From assembly GCF_900163545.1 (NCBI RefSeq), contig NZ_FUHW01000038.1, forward strand, positions 124,001 to 188,000: DNA of 64,000 bases. The letters run 5' to 3'. The position numbers were made by a program, and so were the translations under genes. The notes under the pieces are model-generated. The model saw only the letters and a program-made list of their open reading frames with translations, was not told the DNA's origin and searched no databases. Shown here piece after piece: positions 25,607 through 34,520 of this stretch. Every line of letters starts with the position of its first letter. The stretch's first letter is position 1. Origin of the DNA: Arthrobacter rhombi (GTDB taxonomy: Bacteria > Actinomycetota > Actinomycetes > Actinomycetales > Micrococcaceae).

Positions 25607-26743
25607 TTACCCCTCGCGCGGAGTGACATCCAGTTTCAAACCCGAAAGCCCCCGGGGGCGATGCGCCAGCTTCCGGGCAATGGCCGTCATCTCGCGGGCC
25701 GCAGCGGAATCCGGATCGGCCACGACGATGGGTGTCCCCGCATCGGCGGACTCGCGCAGACTCTGATCCAGCGGTACCTCGCCCAGCAAGGGAACTTCCG
25801 TTTCCAGCGATCCGGCGAGCCGTTCGGCCAACAGTTTGCCGCCGCCGGAGCCGAAAGGGTAAGCCCGGGTTCCATCGGGCAGTTCGAACCATGACATGTT
25901 TTCCACGACGCCGATGACCTGCTGACCGGTTTGGCTGGCCAGGGCGCCGGCCCGTTCGGCGATCGAAGCCGCCGAAGCCTGGGGCGTGGTGGTCACCAGG
26001 ATCGAAGAACCGGGCAGCAGTTGGCCGACCGAAATCGCTACGTCTCCGGTGCCCGGAGGCAGGTCCAGGAGCAACACGTCCAGATCGCCGAAGTGCACGT
26101 CGGTGAGGAACTGTTCCAGGGCTCGGTGGAGCATGGGGCCACGCCAGATGACCGGCTGATTGCCCTCGATGAACATGCCGATGGAGATGACCTTCACCCC
26201 GTGCGCCACCGGTGGCAGGATCATCTCGTCCATCCGGGTCGGCGGCTGGGTAATACCCATGAGCCCCGGCACCGAAAAACCATGGACATCGGCATCGATG
26301 ATCCCCACCCGTAGCCCGGCGGCCGCCATCGAGCAGGCGAGGTTCACGGTCAGACTCGATTTGCCGACCCCGCCCTTGCCGCTGGCCACCGCGATGACCC
26401 GGGTCAAGGACCCGGGTTCACTAAACGGGATGGTGTGACGTTTCAAACCGCTCTTCAAGGCGCCGCGCTGCTCGGGGGACATGACCCCCAATTCGACCTG
26501 TGCTTCGGTGATCCCCGGCACCGATCGGACCGCCTCCGCCGTGTCTTCCATGATCGTCTGGCGCAGGGGGCAGCCGGAGATGGTCAACAGGACGCGCACG
26601 TGGGCGGCGCCTGCCTCGTCGACCCGTACGGAGTCGACCATGCCAAGCTCGGTGATCGGACGACGAAGTTCGGGGTCCTGGACCCCGGCAAGAGCCTCGA
26701 GGACTGCTGCCTCTTGTGGACCTGTGGTGCTGGGTTGGGTCAA
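25607..26743 (-). CDS. mrp: Mrp/NBP35 family Fe-S carrier ATPase
   Basis: 378 residues from the TTG at 26743. N-terminal DUF59 (MIP18) domain with the motif LTISGCPLRQTI. P-loop ATPase: IAVASGKGGVGKSS, DADVHGFSVPGLMG, LLLDLPPGTGDVAIS. Acts as a scaffold/carrier for Fe-S cluster delivery. The CxxC seen in many Mrp proteins near VENMSWF is absent here (VVENMSWFELPDG), as in other actinobacteria I recall. The TTG is 1 base after the DUF1003 stop; open frame upstream overlaps that gene and is not protein-like. Confidence 0.9.
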   Translation of the reverse strand: MTQPSTTGPQEAAVLEALAGVQDPELRRPITELGMVDSVRVDEAGAAHVRVLLTISGCPLRQTIMEDTAEAVRSVPGITEAQVELGVMSPEQRGALKSGLKRHTIPFSEPGSLTRVIAVASGKGGVGKSSLTVNLACSMAAAGLRVGIIDADVHGFSVPGLMGITQPPTRMDEMILPPVAHGVKVISIGMFIEGNQPVIWRGPMLHRALEQFLTDVHFGDLDVLLLDLPPGTGDVAISVGQLLPGSSILVTTTPQASAASIAERAGALASQTGQQVIGVVENMSWFELPDGTRAYPFGSGGGKLLAERLAGSLETEVPLLGEVPLDQSLRESADAGTPIVVADPDSAAAREMTAIARKLAHRPRGLSGLKLDVTPREG

Positions 26744-26744
26744 A

Positions 26745-27389
26745 CTACTCGATGTTCCCTTCTCTGTCGCTCTCGACCTCGTCGGTGGACGTGCGCTCGG
26801 GACGCGGTCCCCGCACGCGCGGCAACGTGGTGGTTGCCTCGGAGACCTTTTCCTTGCGCTTGGGGGCCTTGCCCCGAAGGCGGATGTCTTCACCCTCGTT
26901 GGATTCCACAAGCTCTTCAAGCGCGGAACGCAATTCGCTGCGCACGTAGTCGCGGGTGGCCACATCCCGCAAGGCGATCCGCAGCGCTGCCAGCTCACGG
27001 GTGAGGTACTCGGTGTCGTAGAGGTTGCGTTCGGCCCGGTTGCGGTCCTCCGTCAGCGAGACCTTATCCCGGTCGTCCTGACGGTTCTGGGCCAACAGCA
27101 GCAGCGGGGCAGCATAGGAAGCCTGGAGGGAGAGCATCAGCGTCAGCGCGGTGAAGCCCAGGGCCGCGGAGTCGAAGCGCAAGGAATCCGGGCCCCACGT
27201 GTTCCAGGCCAACCAGACGATGCAGAAGATCGACATGTAGACCAGGAACGCCGGGGTGCCCATGAAGCGGGCAAAACCCTCGGTGGCCTTGCCGAAAGCA
27301 TCGGGGTTCGGGGAGACCCGGGGCCAGAGCCTGGCCCGGGCGCCGAGAGGAGTGTCCAGTCCCGAACTGTTCTTGAGTTGTTCAGCCAT
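26745..27389 (-). CDS. DUF1003 membrane protein
   Basis: 214 residues from the ATG at 27389, which has GAAGGGAG upstream. Two close TM helices (GTPAFLVYMSIFCIVWLAWN and ALGFTALTLMLSLQASYAAPLLLLAQ) carry the DUF1003 signature, ending in NRQDDRDKVSLTEDR. A charged coiled C-terminus follows. Function unknown; the family is commonly found next to MgtE/CBS proteins. Overlaps the upstream CBS-protein gene by 8 bp and leads into mrp by 1 base: a three-gene operon. Confidence 0.9.
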   Translation of the reverse strand: MAEQLKNSSGLDTPLGARARLWPRVSPNPDAFGKATEGFARFMGTPAFLVYMSIFCIVWLAWNTWGPDSLRFDSAALGFTALTLMLSLQASYAAPLLLLAQNRQDDRDKVSLTEDRNRAERNLYDTEYLTRELAALRIALRDVATRDYVRSELRSALEELVESNEGEDIRLRGKAPKRKEKVSEATTTLPRVRGPRPERTSTDEVESDREGNIE

Positions 27390-28674
27390 GGCTGCTGACT
27401 CCCTTCGGCTGGATCTTCTCATCATGGGTGCGCCAGTCCTCGGGCAGGATATGGTCCAGCACGTCGTCGACGGTGACCGCCCCGACCAGCCGGCCTTCCC
27501 TGTTGACCACCGGCATCGAGGTCAGGTTGTAGGCGGCCAACATCCGGGAGACTTCGCTGACATCGGTGGTATCCAGGACCGGTTCCAGATCGTTGTCCAG
27601 GATGTTTCCCACCGGCTCCGGCGGTGGATAGCGCAAGAGCGCCTGGATATGGACCATACCCAAGTATTTGCCCGTCGGGGTTTCCAGGGGCGGGCGGCAG
27701 ACATACACGCTCGAGGCGAGCGCCTGGCTGATCTCTTCCCGCCGGACATTGGCCAGGGCTTCGGCGACGGTGGCTTCGGGGGGCAACACGATCGGCACCG
27801 GGGTCATCATCGACCCAGCGGTGTTCTCCTCGTATTCCAGCAGGCGGCGCACATCGTCGGCCTCTTCGGGTTCCATCAGCTGCAGCAACGCCTCTTGCTG
27901 GACCTCCTCCAACTCATGGAGGAGGTCGGCGGCATCATCGGGGTCCATTTCCTCCAGCACGACGGCGGCCCGTTCCATATCGAGGGAGGAAAGGATCTGC
28001 ACCTGCTCCTCATCGGGAAGTTCCTGGAGGACATCGGCCAACCGGTCGTCCTGTAGTTCGACGGCCACTTCAAGTCGGCGCTTCGTGCTCATCTCATGCA
28101 GGGCCTCGGCGAAGTCCGCCGGTTTGAGTTCCTCATGGGCCGCGACGAACTGGGTAGCAGCCTGGGGGTCGTCCCGGTTGCCGTGCAGGATCTCGTTCCA
28201 GGACACCAGCAGGCGGTGACCGCGGGAGAGTCGGCGCAGGGCACGGAACCCGCTGGCCGGATCCGAACCGCGGCGAACATAGTAGTCGGACAGGCCCCAA
28301 TCGCCATTGCGCAGCTGCTGCAGCCCGATATCCTCCACCACGGCGGTACCCGAGCCGTCGGTGAAGGAGACCACCCGGTCGAAAAGTTCGGCGACCACCA
28401 GCGTTTCGGCGCCGCGTTGCTGGAAGCGGCGCAGGTTGACCAGTCCCGAACAGATGATCTGTTGGGACTCCATGGCCTGCACACGCGTCATCGGCACGAA
28501 CACACGCTTCTTGCCCGGAACTTCCACGACGAGACCGACGCTCAAGACCTGTTTGCGGGGACCGCGATCGAGCACCACGACATCACGCAGCCGGCCCAGA
28601 CGGTCACCCAGCGGGTCGAAGACATCGAGGCCGAGCAAGCGGGCAATGAATACCTTATTTGATGAGCTGCTCAC
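27382..28674 (-). CDS. PRC-barrel/MgtE-N/CBS domain protein without membrane pore
   Basis: 430 residues, soluble. Order: PRC-barrel-like N-terminus (VFIARLLGLDVFDPLGDRLG, LSVGLVVEVPGKKRVFVP), MgtE intracellular N domain (LADVLQELPDEEQVQILSSL, DPDDAADLLHELE), and two CBS domains ending in VGAVTVDDVLDHILPEDW. The five-helix pore domain of MgtE is missing, so this is not a channel by itself; a magnesium/nucleotide-sensing regulator is plausible. Close to Rv1232c in Mycobacterium. Start is GTG at 28674, 6 bases after TAACCT. Confidence 0.9.
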   Translation of the reverse strand: MSSSSNKVFIARLLGLDVFDPLGDRLGRLRDVVVLDRGPRKQVLSVGLVVEVPGKKRVFVPMTRVQAMESQQIICSGLVNLRRFQQRGAETLVVAELFDRVVSFTDGSGTAVVEDIGLQQLRNGDWGLSDYYVRRGSDPASGFRALRRLSRGHRLLVSWNEILHGNRDDPQAATQFVAAHEELKPADFAEALHEMSTKRRLEVAVELQDDRLADVLQELPDEEQVQILSSLDMERAAVVLEEMDPDDAADLLHELEEVQQEALLQLMEPEEADDVRRLLEYEENTAGSMMTPVPIVLPPEATVAEALANVRREEISQALASSVYVCRPPLETPTGKYLGMVHIQALLRYPPPEPVGNILDNDLEPVLDTTDVSEVSRMLAAYNLTSMPVVNREGRLVGAVTVDDVLDHILPEDWRTHDEKIQPKGVSSHG

Positions 28675-28680
28675 CCTGCT

Positions 28681-28686
28681 AGGTTA
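28681..28686 (-). promoter_or_regulatory. -10 of the CBS-DUF1003-mrp operon (leaderless)
   Basis: TAACCT on the minus strand, six bases (AGCAGG), then GTG; CTGACG 18 bases upstream is a fair -35. Confidence 0.55.
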
Positions 28687-28779
28687 CCGGCTGGACCACC
28701 CGTACGTCAGGGAGCGGCCAGGATGCGACGCACCGGTTCACCGGGAGCGATAACACCCCACCAACGACCGTGGAGGGGG

Positions 28780-28785
28780 CAGAAT
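28780..28785 (+). promoter_or_regulatory. -10-like element of the general stress gene
   Basis: CAGAAT, then GGAACC, then ATG. Deviates from TAnnnT at the first base but has the same 6-base spacing. Confidence 0.35.
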
Positions 28786-28791
28786 GGAACC

Positions 28792-29658
28792 ATGAGTCCA
28801 CAAACCGGCGCCAACCGGAACGCCTCCGCCCAACTGGGACCTCCCCGCGGGGAGATTCTGGGCCGTTACGATTCCTATCTGGATGCCCAGAAGGTCGTCG
28901 ATTACCTGGCCGACCACGACTTCCCCGTTGCCGGGGTGAGCATTATCGGCAACGACTTGATGACCGTCGAACGGGTCACCGCGAAACTGAGCTACCCGAA
29001 GGTGGCCCTGGCAGGGGCTGCACAAGGTGCCATGTTCGGGATCTTCGTGGGCCTGATTCTGAGTATTTTTGGCCCCGAAGGCGGACTGACCCAGATCCTG
29101 TCCTCGGTTGGACTAGGAATGGCCATCTGGATGATCGTCGGAGTGGTCAGCTATTCGTTCCGCAAGGGCAAGCGCGATTTCTCCTCCTCCAGCCAGGTGA
29201 TGGCCACCAGCTACGACGTCGTCGTCGCGTTCGAGCATGCCGCGGCGGCCCGCCAACTGGCCGCGAAACTTCCGATGAGCCGGGTCGAGGCCCAACAGGT
29301 CACTCCCGCGTGGGCACCCCCACGCCAGCATGGTGCTGCCGGGAGCCCCGGACATGAAGCACCCTCCACCTCAGCGGGGGCGGCACCAGAGCCCACGGCC
29401 GGGGAACCCCGTCACGACGAGGGACACGGGACGCCGGAGACCGGGAAGGCGCCCGGCGCCGACGCGCCGACGCGCCCATCGTCGGCGTCATACTCAGATC
29501 TCCCGGACGGGCGCCCGCAATACGGTGTCCGGGTCACCCCGGAGCACGAACCGACTCCGGAGGCAGAGTCGACCGCGCAGGCCGACCAGCAGCCTGCCGA
29601 AGGCACCCGCCCTGGGGAGGGCGAAGAGCGGACCGGCGGGACGGACCCCCTGCCGTAG
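28792..29658 (+). CDS. General stress protein 17M-like membrane protein with disordered tail
   Basis: 288 residues. N-terminal general-stress-protein domain (YflT/17M type): EILGRYDSYLDAQKVVDYLADHDFPV, VSIIGNDLMTVERVTAKLSYP. Then two TM helices (ALAGAAQGAMFGIFVGLILSIF and LSSVGLGMAIWMIVGVVSYS), then FSSSSQVMATSYDVVVAFEHA. The last 110 or so residues are Pro/Gly/Ala/Glu-rich and probably disordered. The start at 28792 follows the CAGAAT-GGAACC-ATG pattern; an earlier in-frame start would run through the promoter. Confidence 0.85.
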   Translation: MSPQTGANRNASAQLGPPRGEILGRYDSYLDAQKVVDYLADHDFPVAGVSIIGNDLMTVERVTAKLSYPKVALAGAAQGAMFGIFVGLILSIFGPEGGLTQILSSVGLGMAIWMIVGVVSYSFRKGKRDFSSSSQVMATSYDVVVAFEHAAAARQLAAKLPMSRVEAQQVTPAWAPPRQHGAAGSPGHEAPSTSAGAAPEPTAGEPRHDEGHGTPETGKAPGADAPTRPSSASYSDLPDGRPQYGVRVTPEHEPTPEAESTAQADQQPAEGTRPGEGEERTGGTDPLP

Positions 29659-29724
29659 GCGACCGCCCGCGGCTCTGGCCAGTGCATCGGTCCGCGCCGG
29701 CCGAGAGGCAGCCACACATCAAAG

Positions 29725-29766
29725 AAGGCTGGTTCCTCCCCGAGGGGAGGAACCAGCCTTTTCTTT
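29725..29766. terminator. Bidirectional terminator between stress gene and pepP
   Basis: 17-bp perfect stem (29725-29741 with 29744-29760) with very short loop, A-rich before and TTTTCTTTT after; convergent genes on both sides. Confidence 0.93.
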
Positions 29767-29779
29767 TCGGCTGGGGCGA

Positions 29780-31342
29780 CTACTTGGTGTTCGCCGCGTA
29801 GATGCCGGCCATCCAGGATTCGATCTCCTCGGCGGTGCGCGGCAAGGCGGCACTGAGGTTCTCGCAACCATCGGCGGTCACCAGGACGTCGTCCTCGAGA
29901 CGCACACCGATGCCCCGGTATTCGGCCGGCACGGCCAGGTCCTCGGACTTGAAGTACAGGCCGGGCTCGATGGTGAAGACCATGCCGGGCTCCAATACCG
30001 CATCCAGGTACAGGTCACGTTTGGCCTGGGCACAGTCGTGCACATCCAAGCCGAGGTGGTGGCTGGTGCCGTGCGGCATCCACCGGCGGTGGTGCTGGCC
30101 TTCGGGGGACAGGGCCTCCTCCAGCGACACCGGCAGCAGACCCCAGGCGTCCAGGTTTTCTGCCAGGACCTTCAGGGCGGCCTCATGCAGCTCACGGAAT
30201 TTGCGGCCGGGGCGGGCCACCTCGAAGGCGGCGTCGGCGGCGTCAAGGACTGCCTGATAGATGCGGCGCTGCACGTCTGAGTACTTGCCGTTGACCGGCA
30301 GGGTCCGGGTGATATCCGCGGTGTAGAGCGAATCGGCCTCGACCCCGGCGTCGAGCAGCAGCAGATCCCCGGTATTGACCTGTCCGGAGTTGCGGATCCA
30401 GTGCAGGACCGTGGCGTTGTTGCCGGAGGCGGCAATGGTGTCGTAGCCCAGGTCGTTGCCTTCCTCCCGGGCCCGGGCGAAGAAGGCGCCCTCGACGACC
30501 CGCTCGCCACGCTTATGCTCGATGGCGCGCGGAAGTTCGCCGACGACATCGTGGAACCCGTTGACGGTGGCTTCCACGGCGGAGCGCATCTGCTCGATTT
30601 CCCAGTCGTCCTTGACCAGACGCAGTTCGGAGAGGGCTTCGGAAAGTTCCCCGTCGAGGCGGTCCGAAGCTTCCAGATCGACCCCGGTGTTGATCCGGGA
30701 GGTGTCCACCAGGGCGTCGCAGTTCAGATCCACATCGCGCAGCAGGCGGATCCGCATGCCACCGATTTCCGTGGCGCCAGCACCTGCGGTGATGGCTTCC
30801 TCCAGCTCGACATCAATATGGGCGGTGGGAATCTCCAGTCGGGCCTTCAAGACATCCAGGGTCGGACGGGTGCCGATCCAGAATTCACCGGAGCGGGCAT
30901 CCGAGTAGAATTCCTCGCTATCCCGACCGGCCATGGGACGGAAATAGAGGGTCGCCAGGTGGTTTCCGCCGTCGTCCCCGGCACCCTCCTCGGTGGGTTC
31001 CAAAAGCAGGACGGCATCGGGTTCGTGGTCGACGCCCAGACCGGTGAGGTGGGCGAAGCCGGAGTGCGGGCGGAAACGGTAGTCGGTGTCGTTGGAACGG
31101 ACCTTCAACGGTCCGGCCGGGATGACGAGGCGTTCGCCGGGGAATTTAGCTGAAAGGGCGCGGCGGCGGGCTGCAGCGTAGGGTGCAACGGCGTCGGGGC
31201 CGGGAGAGGTGGCTTCGGTGGAAGGGGCCCATTGGGAACCCATGAAGTCCTTGAAGGCCTGCGAGGACGGGCGCTGTGAACGGTTGTTCACGCGTTCCTC
31301 GAGGGGTTGATCGCTGCCGGGGGTGTTGTTCGCTTGAGTCAT
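29780..31342 (-). CDS. pepP: Xaa-Pro aminopeptidase (M24B)
   Basis: 520 residues. Removes N-terminal residues ahead of proline from peptides; cytoplasmic, two Mn(II). AMP_N domain first (YAAARRRALSAKFPGERLVIPAG), then the pita-bread catalytic domain with the ligands D in LLLLDAGVEADSLYTADITR, H in HGTSHHLGLDVHD, E in FTIEPGLYF and E in GIGVRLEDD. A hydrophilic N-terminus of about 50 residues is extra. Start ATG 31342 with an adjoining GTG at 31345 as alternative. Monocistronic, ends at a strong terminator. Confidence 0.94.
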   Translation of the reverse strand: MTQANNTPGSDQPLEERVNNRSQRPSSQAFKDFMGSQWAPSTEATSPGPDAVAPYAAARRRALSAKFPGERLVIPAGPLKVRSNDTDYRFRPHSGFAHLTGLGVDHEPDAVLLLEPTEEGAGDDGGNHLATLYFRPMAGRDSEEFYSDARSGEFWIGTRPTLDVLKARLEIPTAHIDVELEEAITAGAGATEIGGMRIRLLRDVDLNCDALVDTSRINTGVDLEASDRLDGELSEALSELRLVKDDWEIEQMRSAVEATVNGFHDVVGELPRAIEHKRGERVVEGAFFARAREEGNDLGYDTIAASGNNATVLHWIRNSGQVNTGDLLLLDAGVEADSLYTADITRTLPVNGKYSDVQRRIYQAVLDAADAAFEVARPGRKFRELHEAALKVLAENLDAWGLLPVSLEEALSPEGQHHRRWMPHGTSHHLGLDVHDCAQAKRDLYLDAVLEPGMVFTIEPGLYFKSEDLAVPAEYRGIGVRLEDDVLVTADGCENLSAALPRTAEEIESWMAGIYAANTK

Positions 31343-31388
31343 CACCGTCCCATGTTCTCAAAGCCGGGGCGATACACCAAGGCGCCGG

Positions 31389-31394
31389 TAGGCT
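31389..31394 (+). promoter_or_regulatory. -10 of the PHP-domain gene (leaderless)
   Basis: TAGGCT, then GGGGGA, then ATG at 31401. The G-run could mimic a Shine-Dalgarno but touches the start codon. Confidence 0.5.
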
Positions 31395-31400
31395 GGGGGA

Positions 31401-32258
31401 ATGCTGATCGACCTGCATGCGCACTCGAACGTCTCGGACGGGACCGAATCCCCGTCACAGTTGATGGCCGCTGCGGCCGCCGCCGGCCTGGACGTCGTGG
31501 CGCTGACCGACCATGACCAGACCTCCGGATGGGCCGAAGCCGCCACCGCAGCCCTCGAAACCGGTGTGGGGCTGGTTCCGGGAATGGAGATCTCCTGCAA
31601 GACGGCTCGCGGGGTGAGCGTGCACCTGTTGTCCTACCTGCATGACCCCACACAGCAGGCCCTGCTCGCGGAAATCGACAAGGCCCGCGACGCGCGGGTC
31701 CACCGGGCGCGGAAGATGGTTGAACTGATCTCCGAGGATTACCCGATCACCTGGGATTTGGTGGGCCAACAGTCAGCTCCCGGAGCGACGTTGGGCAGGC
31801 CGCATATTGCCGATGCGCTGGTGGCTGCCGGAGTGGTGTCCAGTCGCAGTGAAGCCTTCGCCACGGTCCTGACATCGCAGTCACGCTATTACGTGGGCCA
31901 TTATGCGGTGGACCCCGTGAGCGCCGTGGAACTGGTGCGGGCCGCCGGTGGAGTTCCGGTCTTCGCCCACCCCATGGCGGAGCTGCGTGGCCGGGTGGTT
32001 GAGCCGGAGGTCTTCGATGACATGATCGAGGCCGGCCTGCTCGGGCTGGAAATCGACCATCGAGATAATTCGGCCAGCGGCCGCAGGTTCCTCCAGTCTT
32101 TAGCCAGCCGGCATGATCTGATCGTGACCGGCTCCAGTGACTACCACGGCACAGGAAAACCCAACCGGCTCGGCGAGAACTCCACGAGCGTGGAGATGCT
32201 TCGCCGCATCCTCGAGGCCGGGACTGGAACTGCTGCCGTGGGAGTACCCAAAATATAA
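31401..32258 (+). CDS. PHP-domain phosphoesterase
   Basis: 285 residues. PHP metal motifs: IDLHAHSNVSDGTE (motif I), LTDHDQTSGW (motif II), GMEISCK (motif III), VFAHP and TGSSDYHG (motif IV). This layout matches the YciV/TrpH-like 5'-3' exoribonuclease or nucleotide phosphatase group; activity on 3',5'-bisphosphonucleotides or short RNA is inferred, not seen. Single gene with its own -10 and no clear terminator before the long leader that follows. Confidence 0.9.
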   Translation: MLIDLHAHSNVSDGTESPSQLMAAAAAAGLDVVALTDHDQTSGWAEAATAALETGVGLVPGMEISCKTARGVSVHLLSYLHDPTQQALLAEIDKARDARVHRARKMVELISEDYPITWDLVGQQSAPGATLGRPHIADALVAAGVVSSRSEAFATVLTSQSRYYVGHYAVDPVSAVELVRAAGGVPVFAHPMAELRGRVVEPEVFDDMIEAGLLGLEIDHRDNSASGRRFLQSLASRHDLIVTGSSDYHGTGKPNRLGENSTSVEMLRRILEAGTGTAAVGVPKI

Positions 32259-32633
32259 CCTGCCAGTAACTTAGATTTCCGCCTGCCGGGAAGATCCTCC
32301 GTCATCTGATAGTGTCGCCGACGTAGGGGGTTGCTTGAGGCAACTTGTCGAGCATTCATCCGATTGCCTGATCGACCCCTGGTTCCACCGGAGGTAGAAC
32401 AAGAACCTCCACCGTTTGAGTGGCCATGACCCGAAAGCCGGGTAGCCGCACGCGCCGCGTCAACAGCGGCCCTGCAGGTCCGGTTGAGTCCGGGTGGAAT
32501 GCGCGCCTTGAATGCGTCCGCACCGGACAATGCCCGCCTCACGGTGGCCTGGCAATAGCGCCCGAATTCCCGGGCCGGCGCGCTGCGACAAGGGGAGGCA
32601 TCCGGTTGGCCGACCCGCGAGAAGAGGAGCAGC
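32259..32633 (+). promoter_or_regulatory. Long structured leader of the sodium:solute symporter gene
   Basis: 375 bases without a credible gene. TAGTGT at about 32310-32315 could be the -10, giving a leader of about 315 bases. Possible pairings include TTGC/GCAA, GTCGA/TCGAC enclosed by GGGG/CCCC near 32325-32385, CGGAGGT/ACCTCC near 32391-32419, CCCG/CGGG, GCCGC/GCGGC, and GTCCGGT/ACCGGAC enclosing a repeated GAATGCG. I checked for guanidine-I, TPP, SAM, cobalamin, ydaO and glycine consensus cores and saw none. GAGGAG precedes the ATG. Confidence 0.4.
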
Positions 32634-34322
32634 ATGGCACCGAACGGTGTAGAGCTCCAGCAGTTGAGCGGATGGTTAGTCATCGGCCTGTTGGTGTTTT
32701 TTTACGGTGGGACATTCCTGATGACCCTCGGGATTGGTAAGAAGAAGGAAAACGCGGACGGCTACATGACCGCGGGCAACAACATCGGCTTCGGCATCTC
32801 CGCGGCGAGCATGACGGCAACGTGGATCTGGGCCTCGTCGATGTACGCCTCGGCAACCTCCGGCTACACCTACGGCATCTCCGGCCCCATCCACTACGGG
32901 CTCTGGGGCGCCTTGATGATCCTGTTCATCTACCCCTTCGGCAAACGCATCCGCTCCGTGGCCCCCCGGGCGCACACCCTGGCCGAAGTCATGCACGCCC
33001 GGCACGGCCGCGGCAGCCAGCTCATGCTCGCCGGCTCCAACGTGGTGGGCAGCCTGATTAGCCTGACCAGTAACTTCATCGCCGGCGGCGCACTGATCGG
33101 CCTGCTGTCGCCCTTCAGCTTCCAGCAGGGGATCCTCACCGTCGCGGCCGGCACCCTGCTGTACTCGCTGTGGTCGGGTTTCCGTGCCTCCGTGTTGACC
33201 GACTTCGCGCAGGTGCTGGCCATGCTCGGCGCCGTCGTGGTCATCATCCCGGTGGTGTTCTTCGCCGCGGGCGGGACGAACATGTTCGTCGAGGGGGTCT
33301 CGAACGTGACCCCCCAGCAGGCGAACTTCTTCTCCTCAGAGGCCTTCATGAACCAGGGCGCGCCGTACATCGCGGCGGTGCTGGCCTACGCCATCGGCAA
33401 CCAGACCATTGCGCAGCGGCTCTTCGCCGTCCGTGAGGATCTGATCAAAAAGACGTTCGTCACCGCTACCGTTGGCTATGGGGCCACCATCATCGGCGTC
33501 GGCATGCTCGGCGTCATGGCCCTGTACCTGGGCATCACGCCCACCGGCGGGGACCTGAACAACCTGATCCCCGAAATGGCAGCCACCTACCTTGGACCGG
33601 TGTTGTTGTGCCTGTTCCTGGTGATGATCATCGGGGCGTTGTCCTCGACGGCCGACTCCGATCTCAGCGCCCTGTCCTCGATCATGATGGCCGATATCTA
33701 CGGGCAGAACGTGGCCAAAAAGGGTGAAGTCAACCCGAAGACCATGCTCCTGGTCGGCCGTATCTCCATGGTCGTCGCCACCGGTGCCGGGCTCTACTTC
33801 GCCAGTGGGGCGCTGAACATCCTGGACCTCCTGGTCTTCGTCGGGGCCCTGTGGGGTTGCCTGGTCTTCCCCGTGATTTCCAGCTTCTACTGGAAGAAGG
33901 TCACTAATATGGCCTTCGTGACGTCGGTGATCGTCGCCCTGGCGATCTTCATCCCCGTACGTTTCTCCTGGATCCCCGTCGACGGGCTCTGGGGTTACAC
34001 GGTCGACGTCTTGTCGATCGTCGGGGTCGGTGTGGTGCTCGGGCTGATGCTCTTCGGCTTCTTCGGTGGCCGGGTGGCACGGATCGGTGGCGTCATCGCG
34101 ACCCTGGCCGTTGCGCCCTTCGCCTTCGGGCACCTGCATGACTACGCGGTCCTCAGCGGCTCCCTCGTCGCCTACGCGGTCTCCACGGTGCTGTGCTATG
34201 TGATGTCAGCCCGGTCCTCGATGGAATTCGACTTCGAGACCATCAAGGACAAGGTGGGCGATTTCGACCCCTCGGATCGCGCGACAGCAGCCCGGCCCGA
34301 CACCGCAGAAACGCATTCCTGA
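32634..34322 (+). CDS. Sodium:solute symporter (SSS family), urea/polyamine-transporter-like
   Basis: 562-residue membrane protein with about 14-15 helices. The family core is clear: TAGNNIGFGISAASMTATWIW near the N-terminus, APRAHTLAEVMHARHG, and the sodium-site helix GALSSTADSDLSALSSIMMADIYG. Resembles the Dur3/urea-type branch more than proline or pantothenate symporters, but the substrate is not proven. GAGGAG lies 4-9 bases before the ATG. A 43-aa partner gene follows after 19 bases, an arrangement known for a subset of SSS transporters. Preceded by an unusually long leader. Confidence 0.88.
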   Translation: MAPNGVELQQLSGWLVIGLLVFFYGGTFLMTLGIGKKKENADGYMTAGNNIGFGISAASMTATWIWASSMYASATSGYTYGISGPIHYGLWGALMILFIYPFGKRIRSVAPRAHTLAEVMHARHGRGSQLMLAGSNVVGSLISLTSNFIAGGALIGLLSPFSFQQGILTVAAGTLLYSLWSGFRASVLTDFAQVLAMLGAVVVIIPVVFFAAGGTNMFVEGVSNVTPQQANFFSSEAFMNQGAPYIAAVLAYAIGNQTIAQRLFAVREDLIKKTFVTATVGYGATIIGVGMLGVMALYLGITPTGGDLNNLIPEMAATYLGPVLLCLFLVMIIGALSSTADSDLSALSSIMMADIYGQNVAKKGEVNPKTMLLVGRISMVVATGAGLYFASGALNILDLLVFVGALWGCLVFPVISSFYWKKVTNMAFVTSVIVALAIFIPVRFSWIPVDGLWGYTVDVLSIVGVGVVLGLMLFGFFGGRVARIGGVIATLAVAPFAFGHLHDYAVLSGSLVAYAVSTVLCYVMSARSSMEFDFETIKDKVGDFDPSDRATAARPDTAETHS

Positions 34323-34341
34323 TCCTGTAGGAGGAGACAAT

Positions 34342-34473
34342 ATGGAACCGATGATCTTGACCGCATATGTGCTCATCTGGCCGGTGATCGTTGCCGGAAC
34401 ACTTTTCGTCATCACCCGGGCCTTCCTGCGTGAATGGCGCCAGGCGCGTCGGGACGAGCGCACGATGGTCTAA
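34342..34473 (+). CDS. 43-aa membrane partner of the SSS transporter
   Basis: Short gene with a strong Shine-Dalgarno (AGGAGGAG) and exactly 43 codons: MEPMILTAYVLIWPVIVAGT then LFVITRAFLREWRQARRDER and TMV. One TM followed by a basic cytoplasmic end. NCBI protein family models include a small 'putative transporter small subunit' of about 43 residues found beside SSS-type transporters; length, position and composition agree. It probably stabilises or tunes the symporter. Confidence 0.85.
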   Translation: MEPMILTAYVLIWPVIVAGTLFVITRAFLREWRQARRDERTMV

Positions 34474-34520
34474 TCGTCCGCGTGGACCGACCGCTCCGGC
34501 ACCCTGCCAGGTGACGGAGC

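Noticed and set aside
26744..26998. 85-codon upstream extension of mrp
   Set aside because: Overlaps the DUF1003 gene; Cys/Trp/Pro-rich sequence unlike Mrp. The TTG at 26743 gives the family length.
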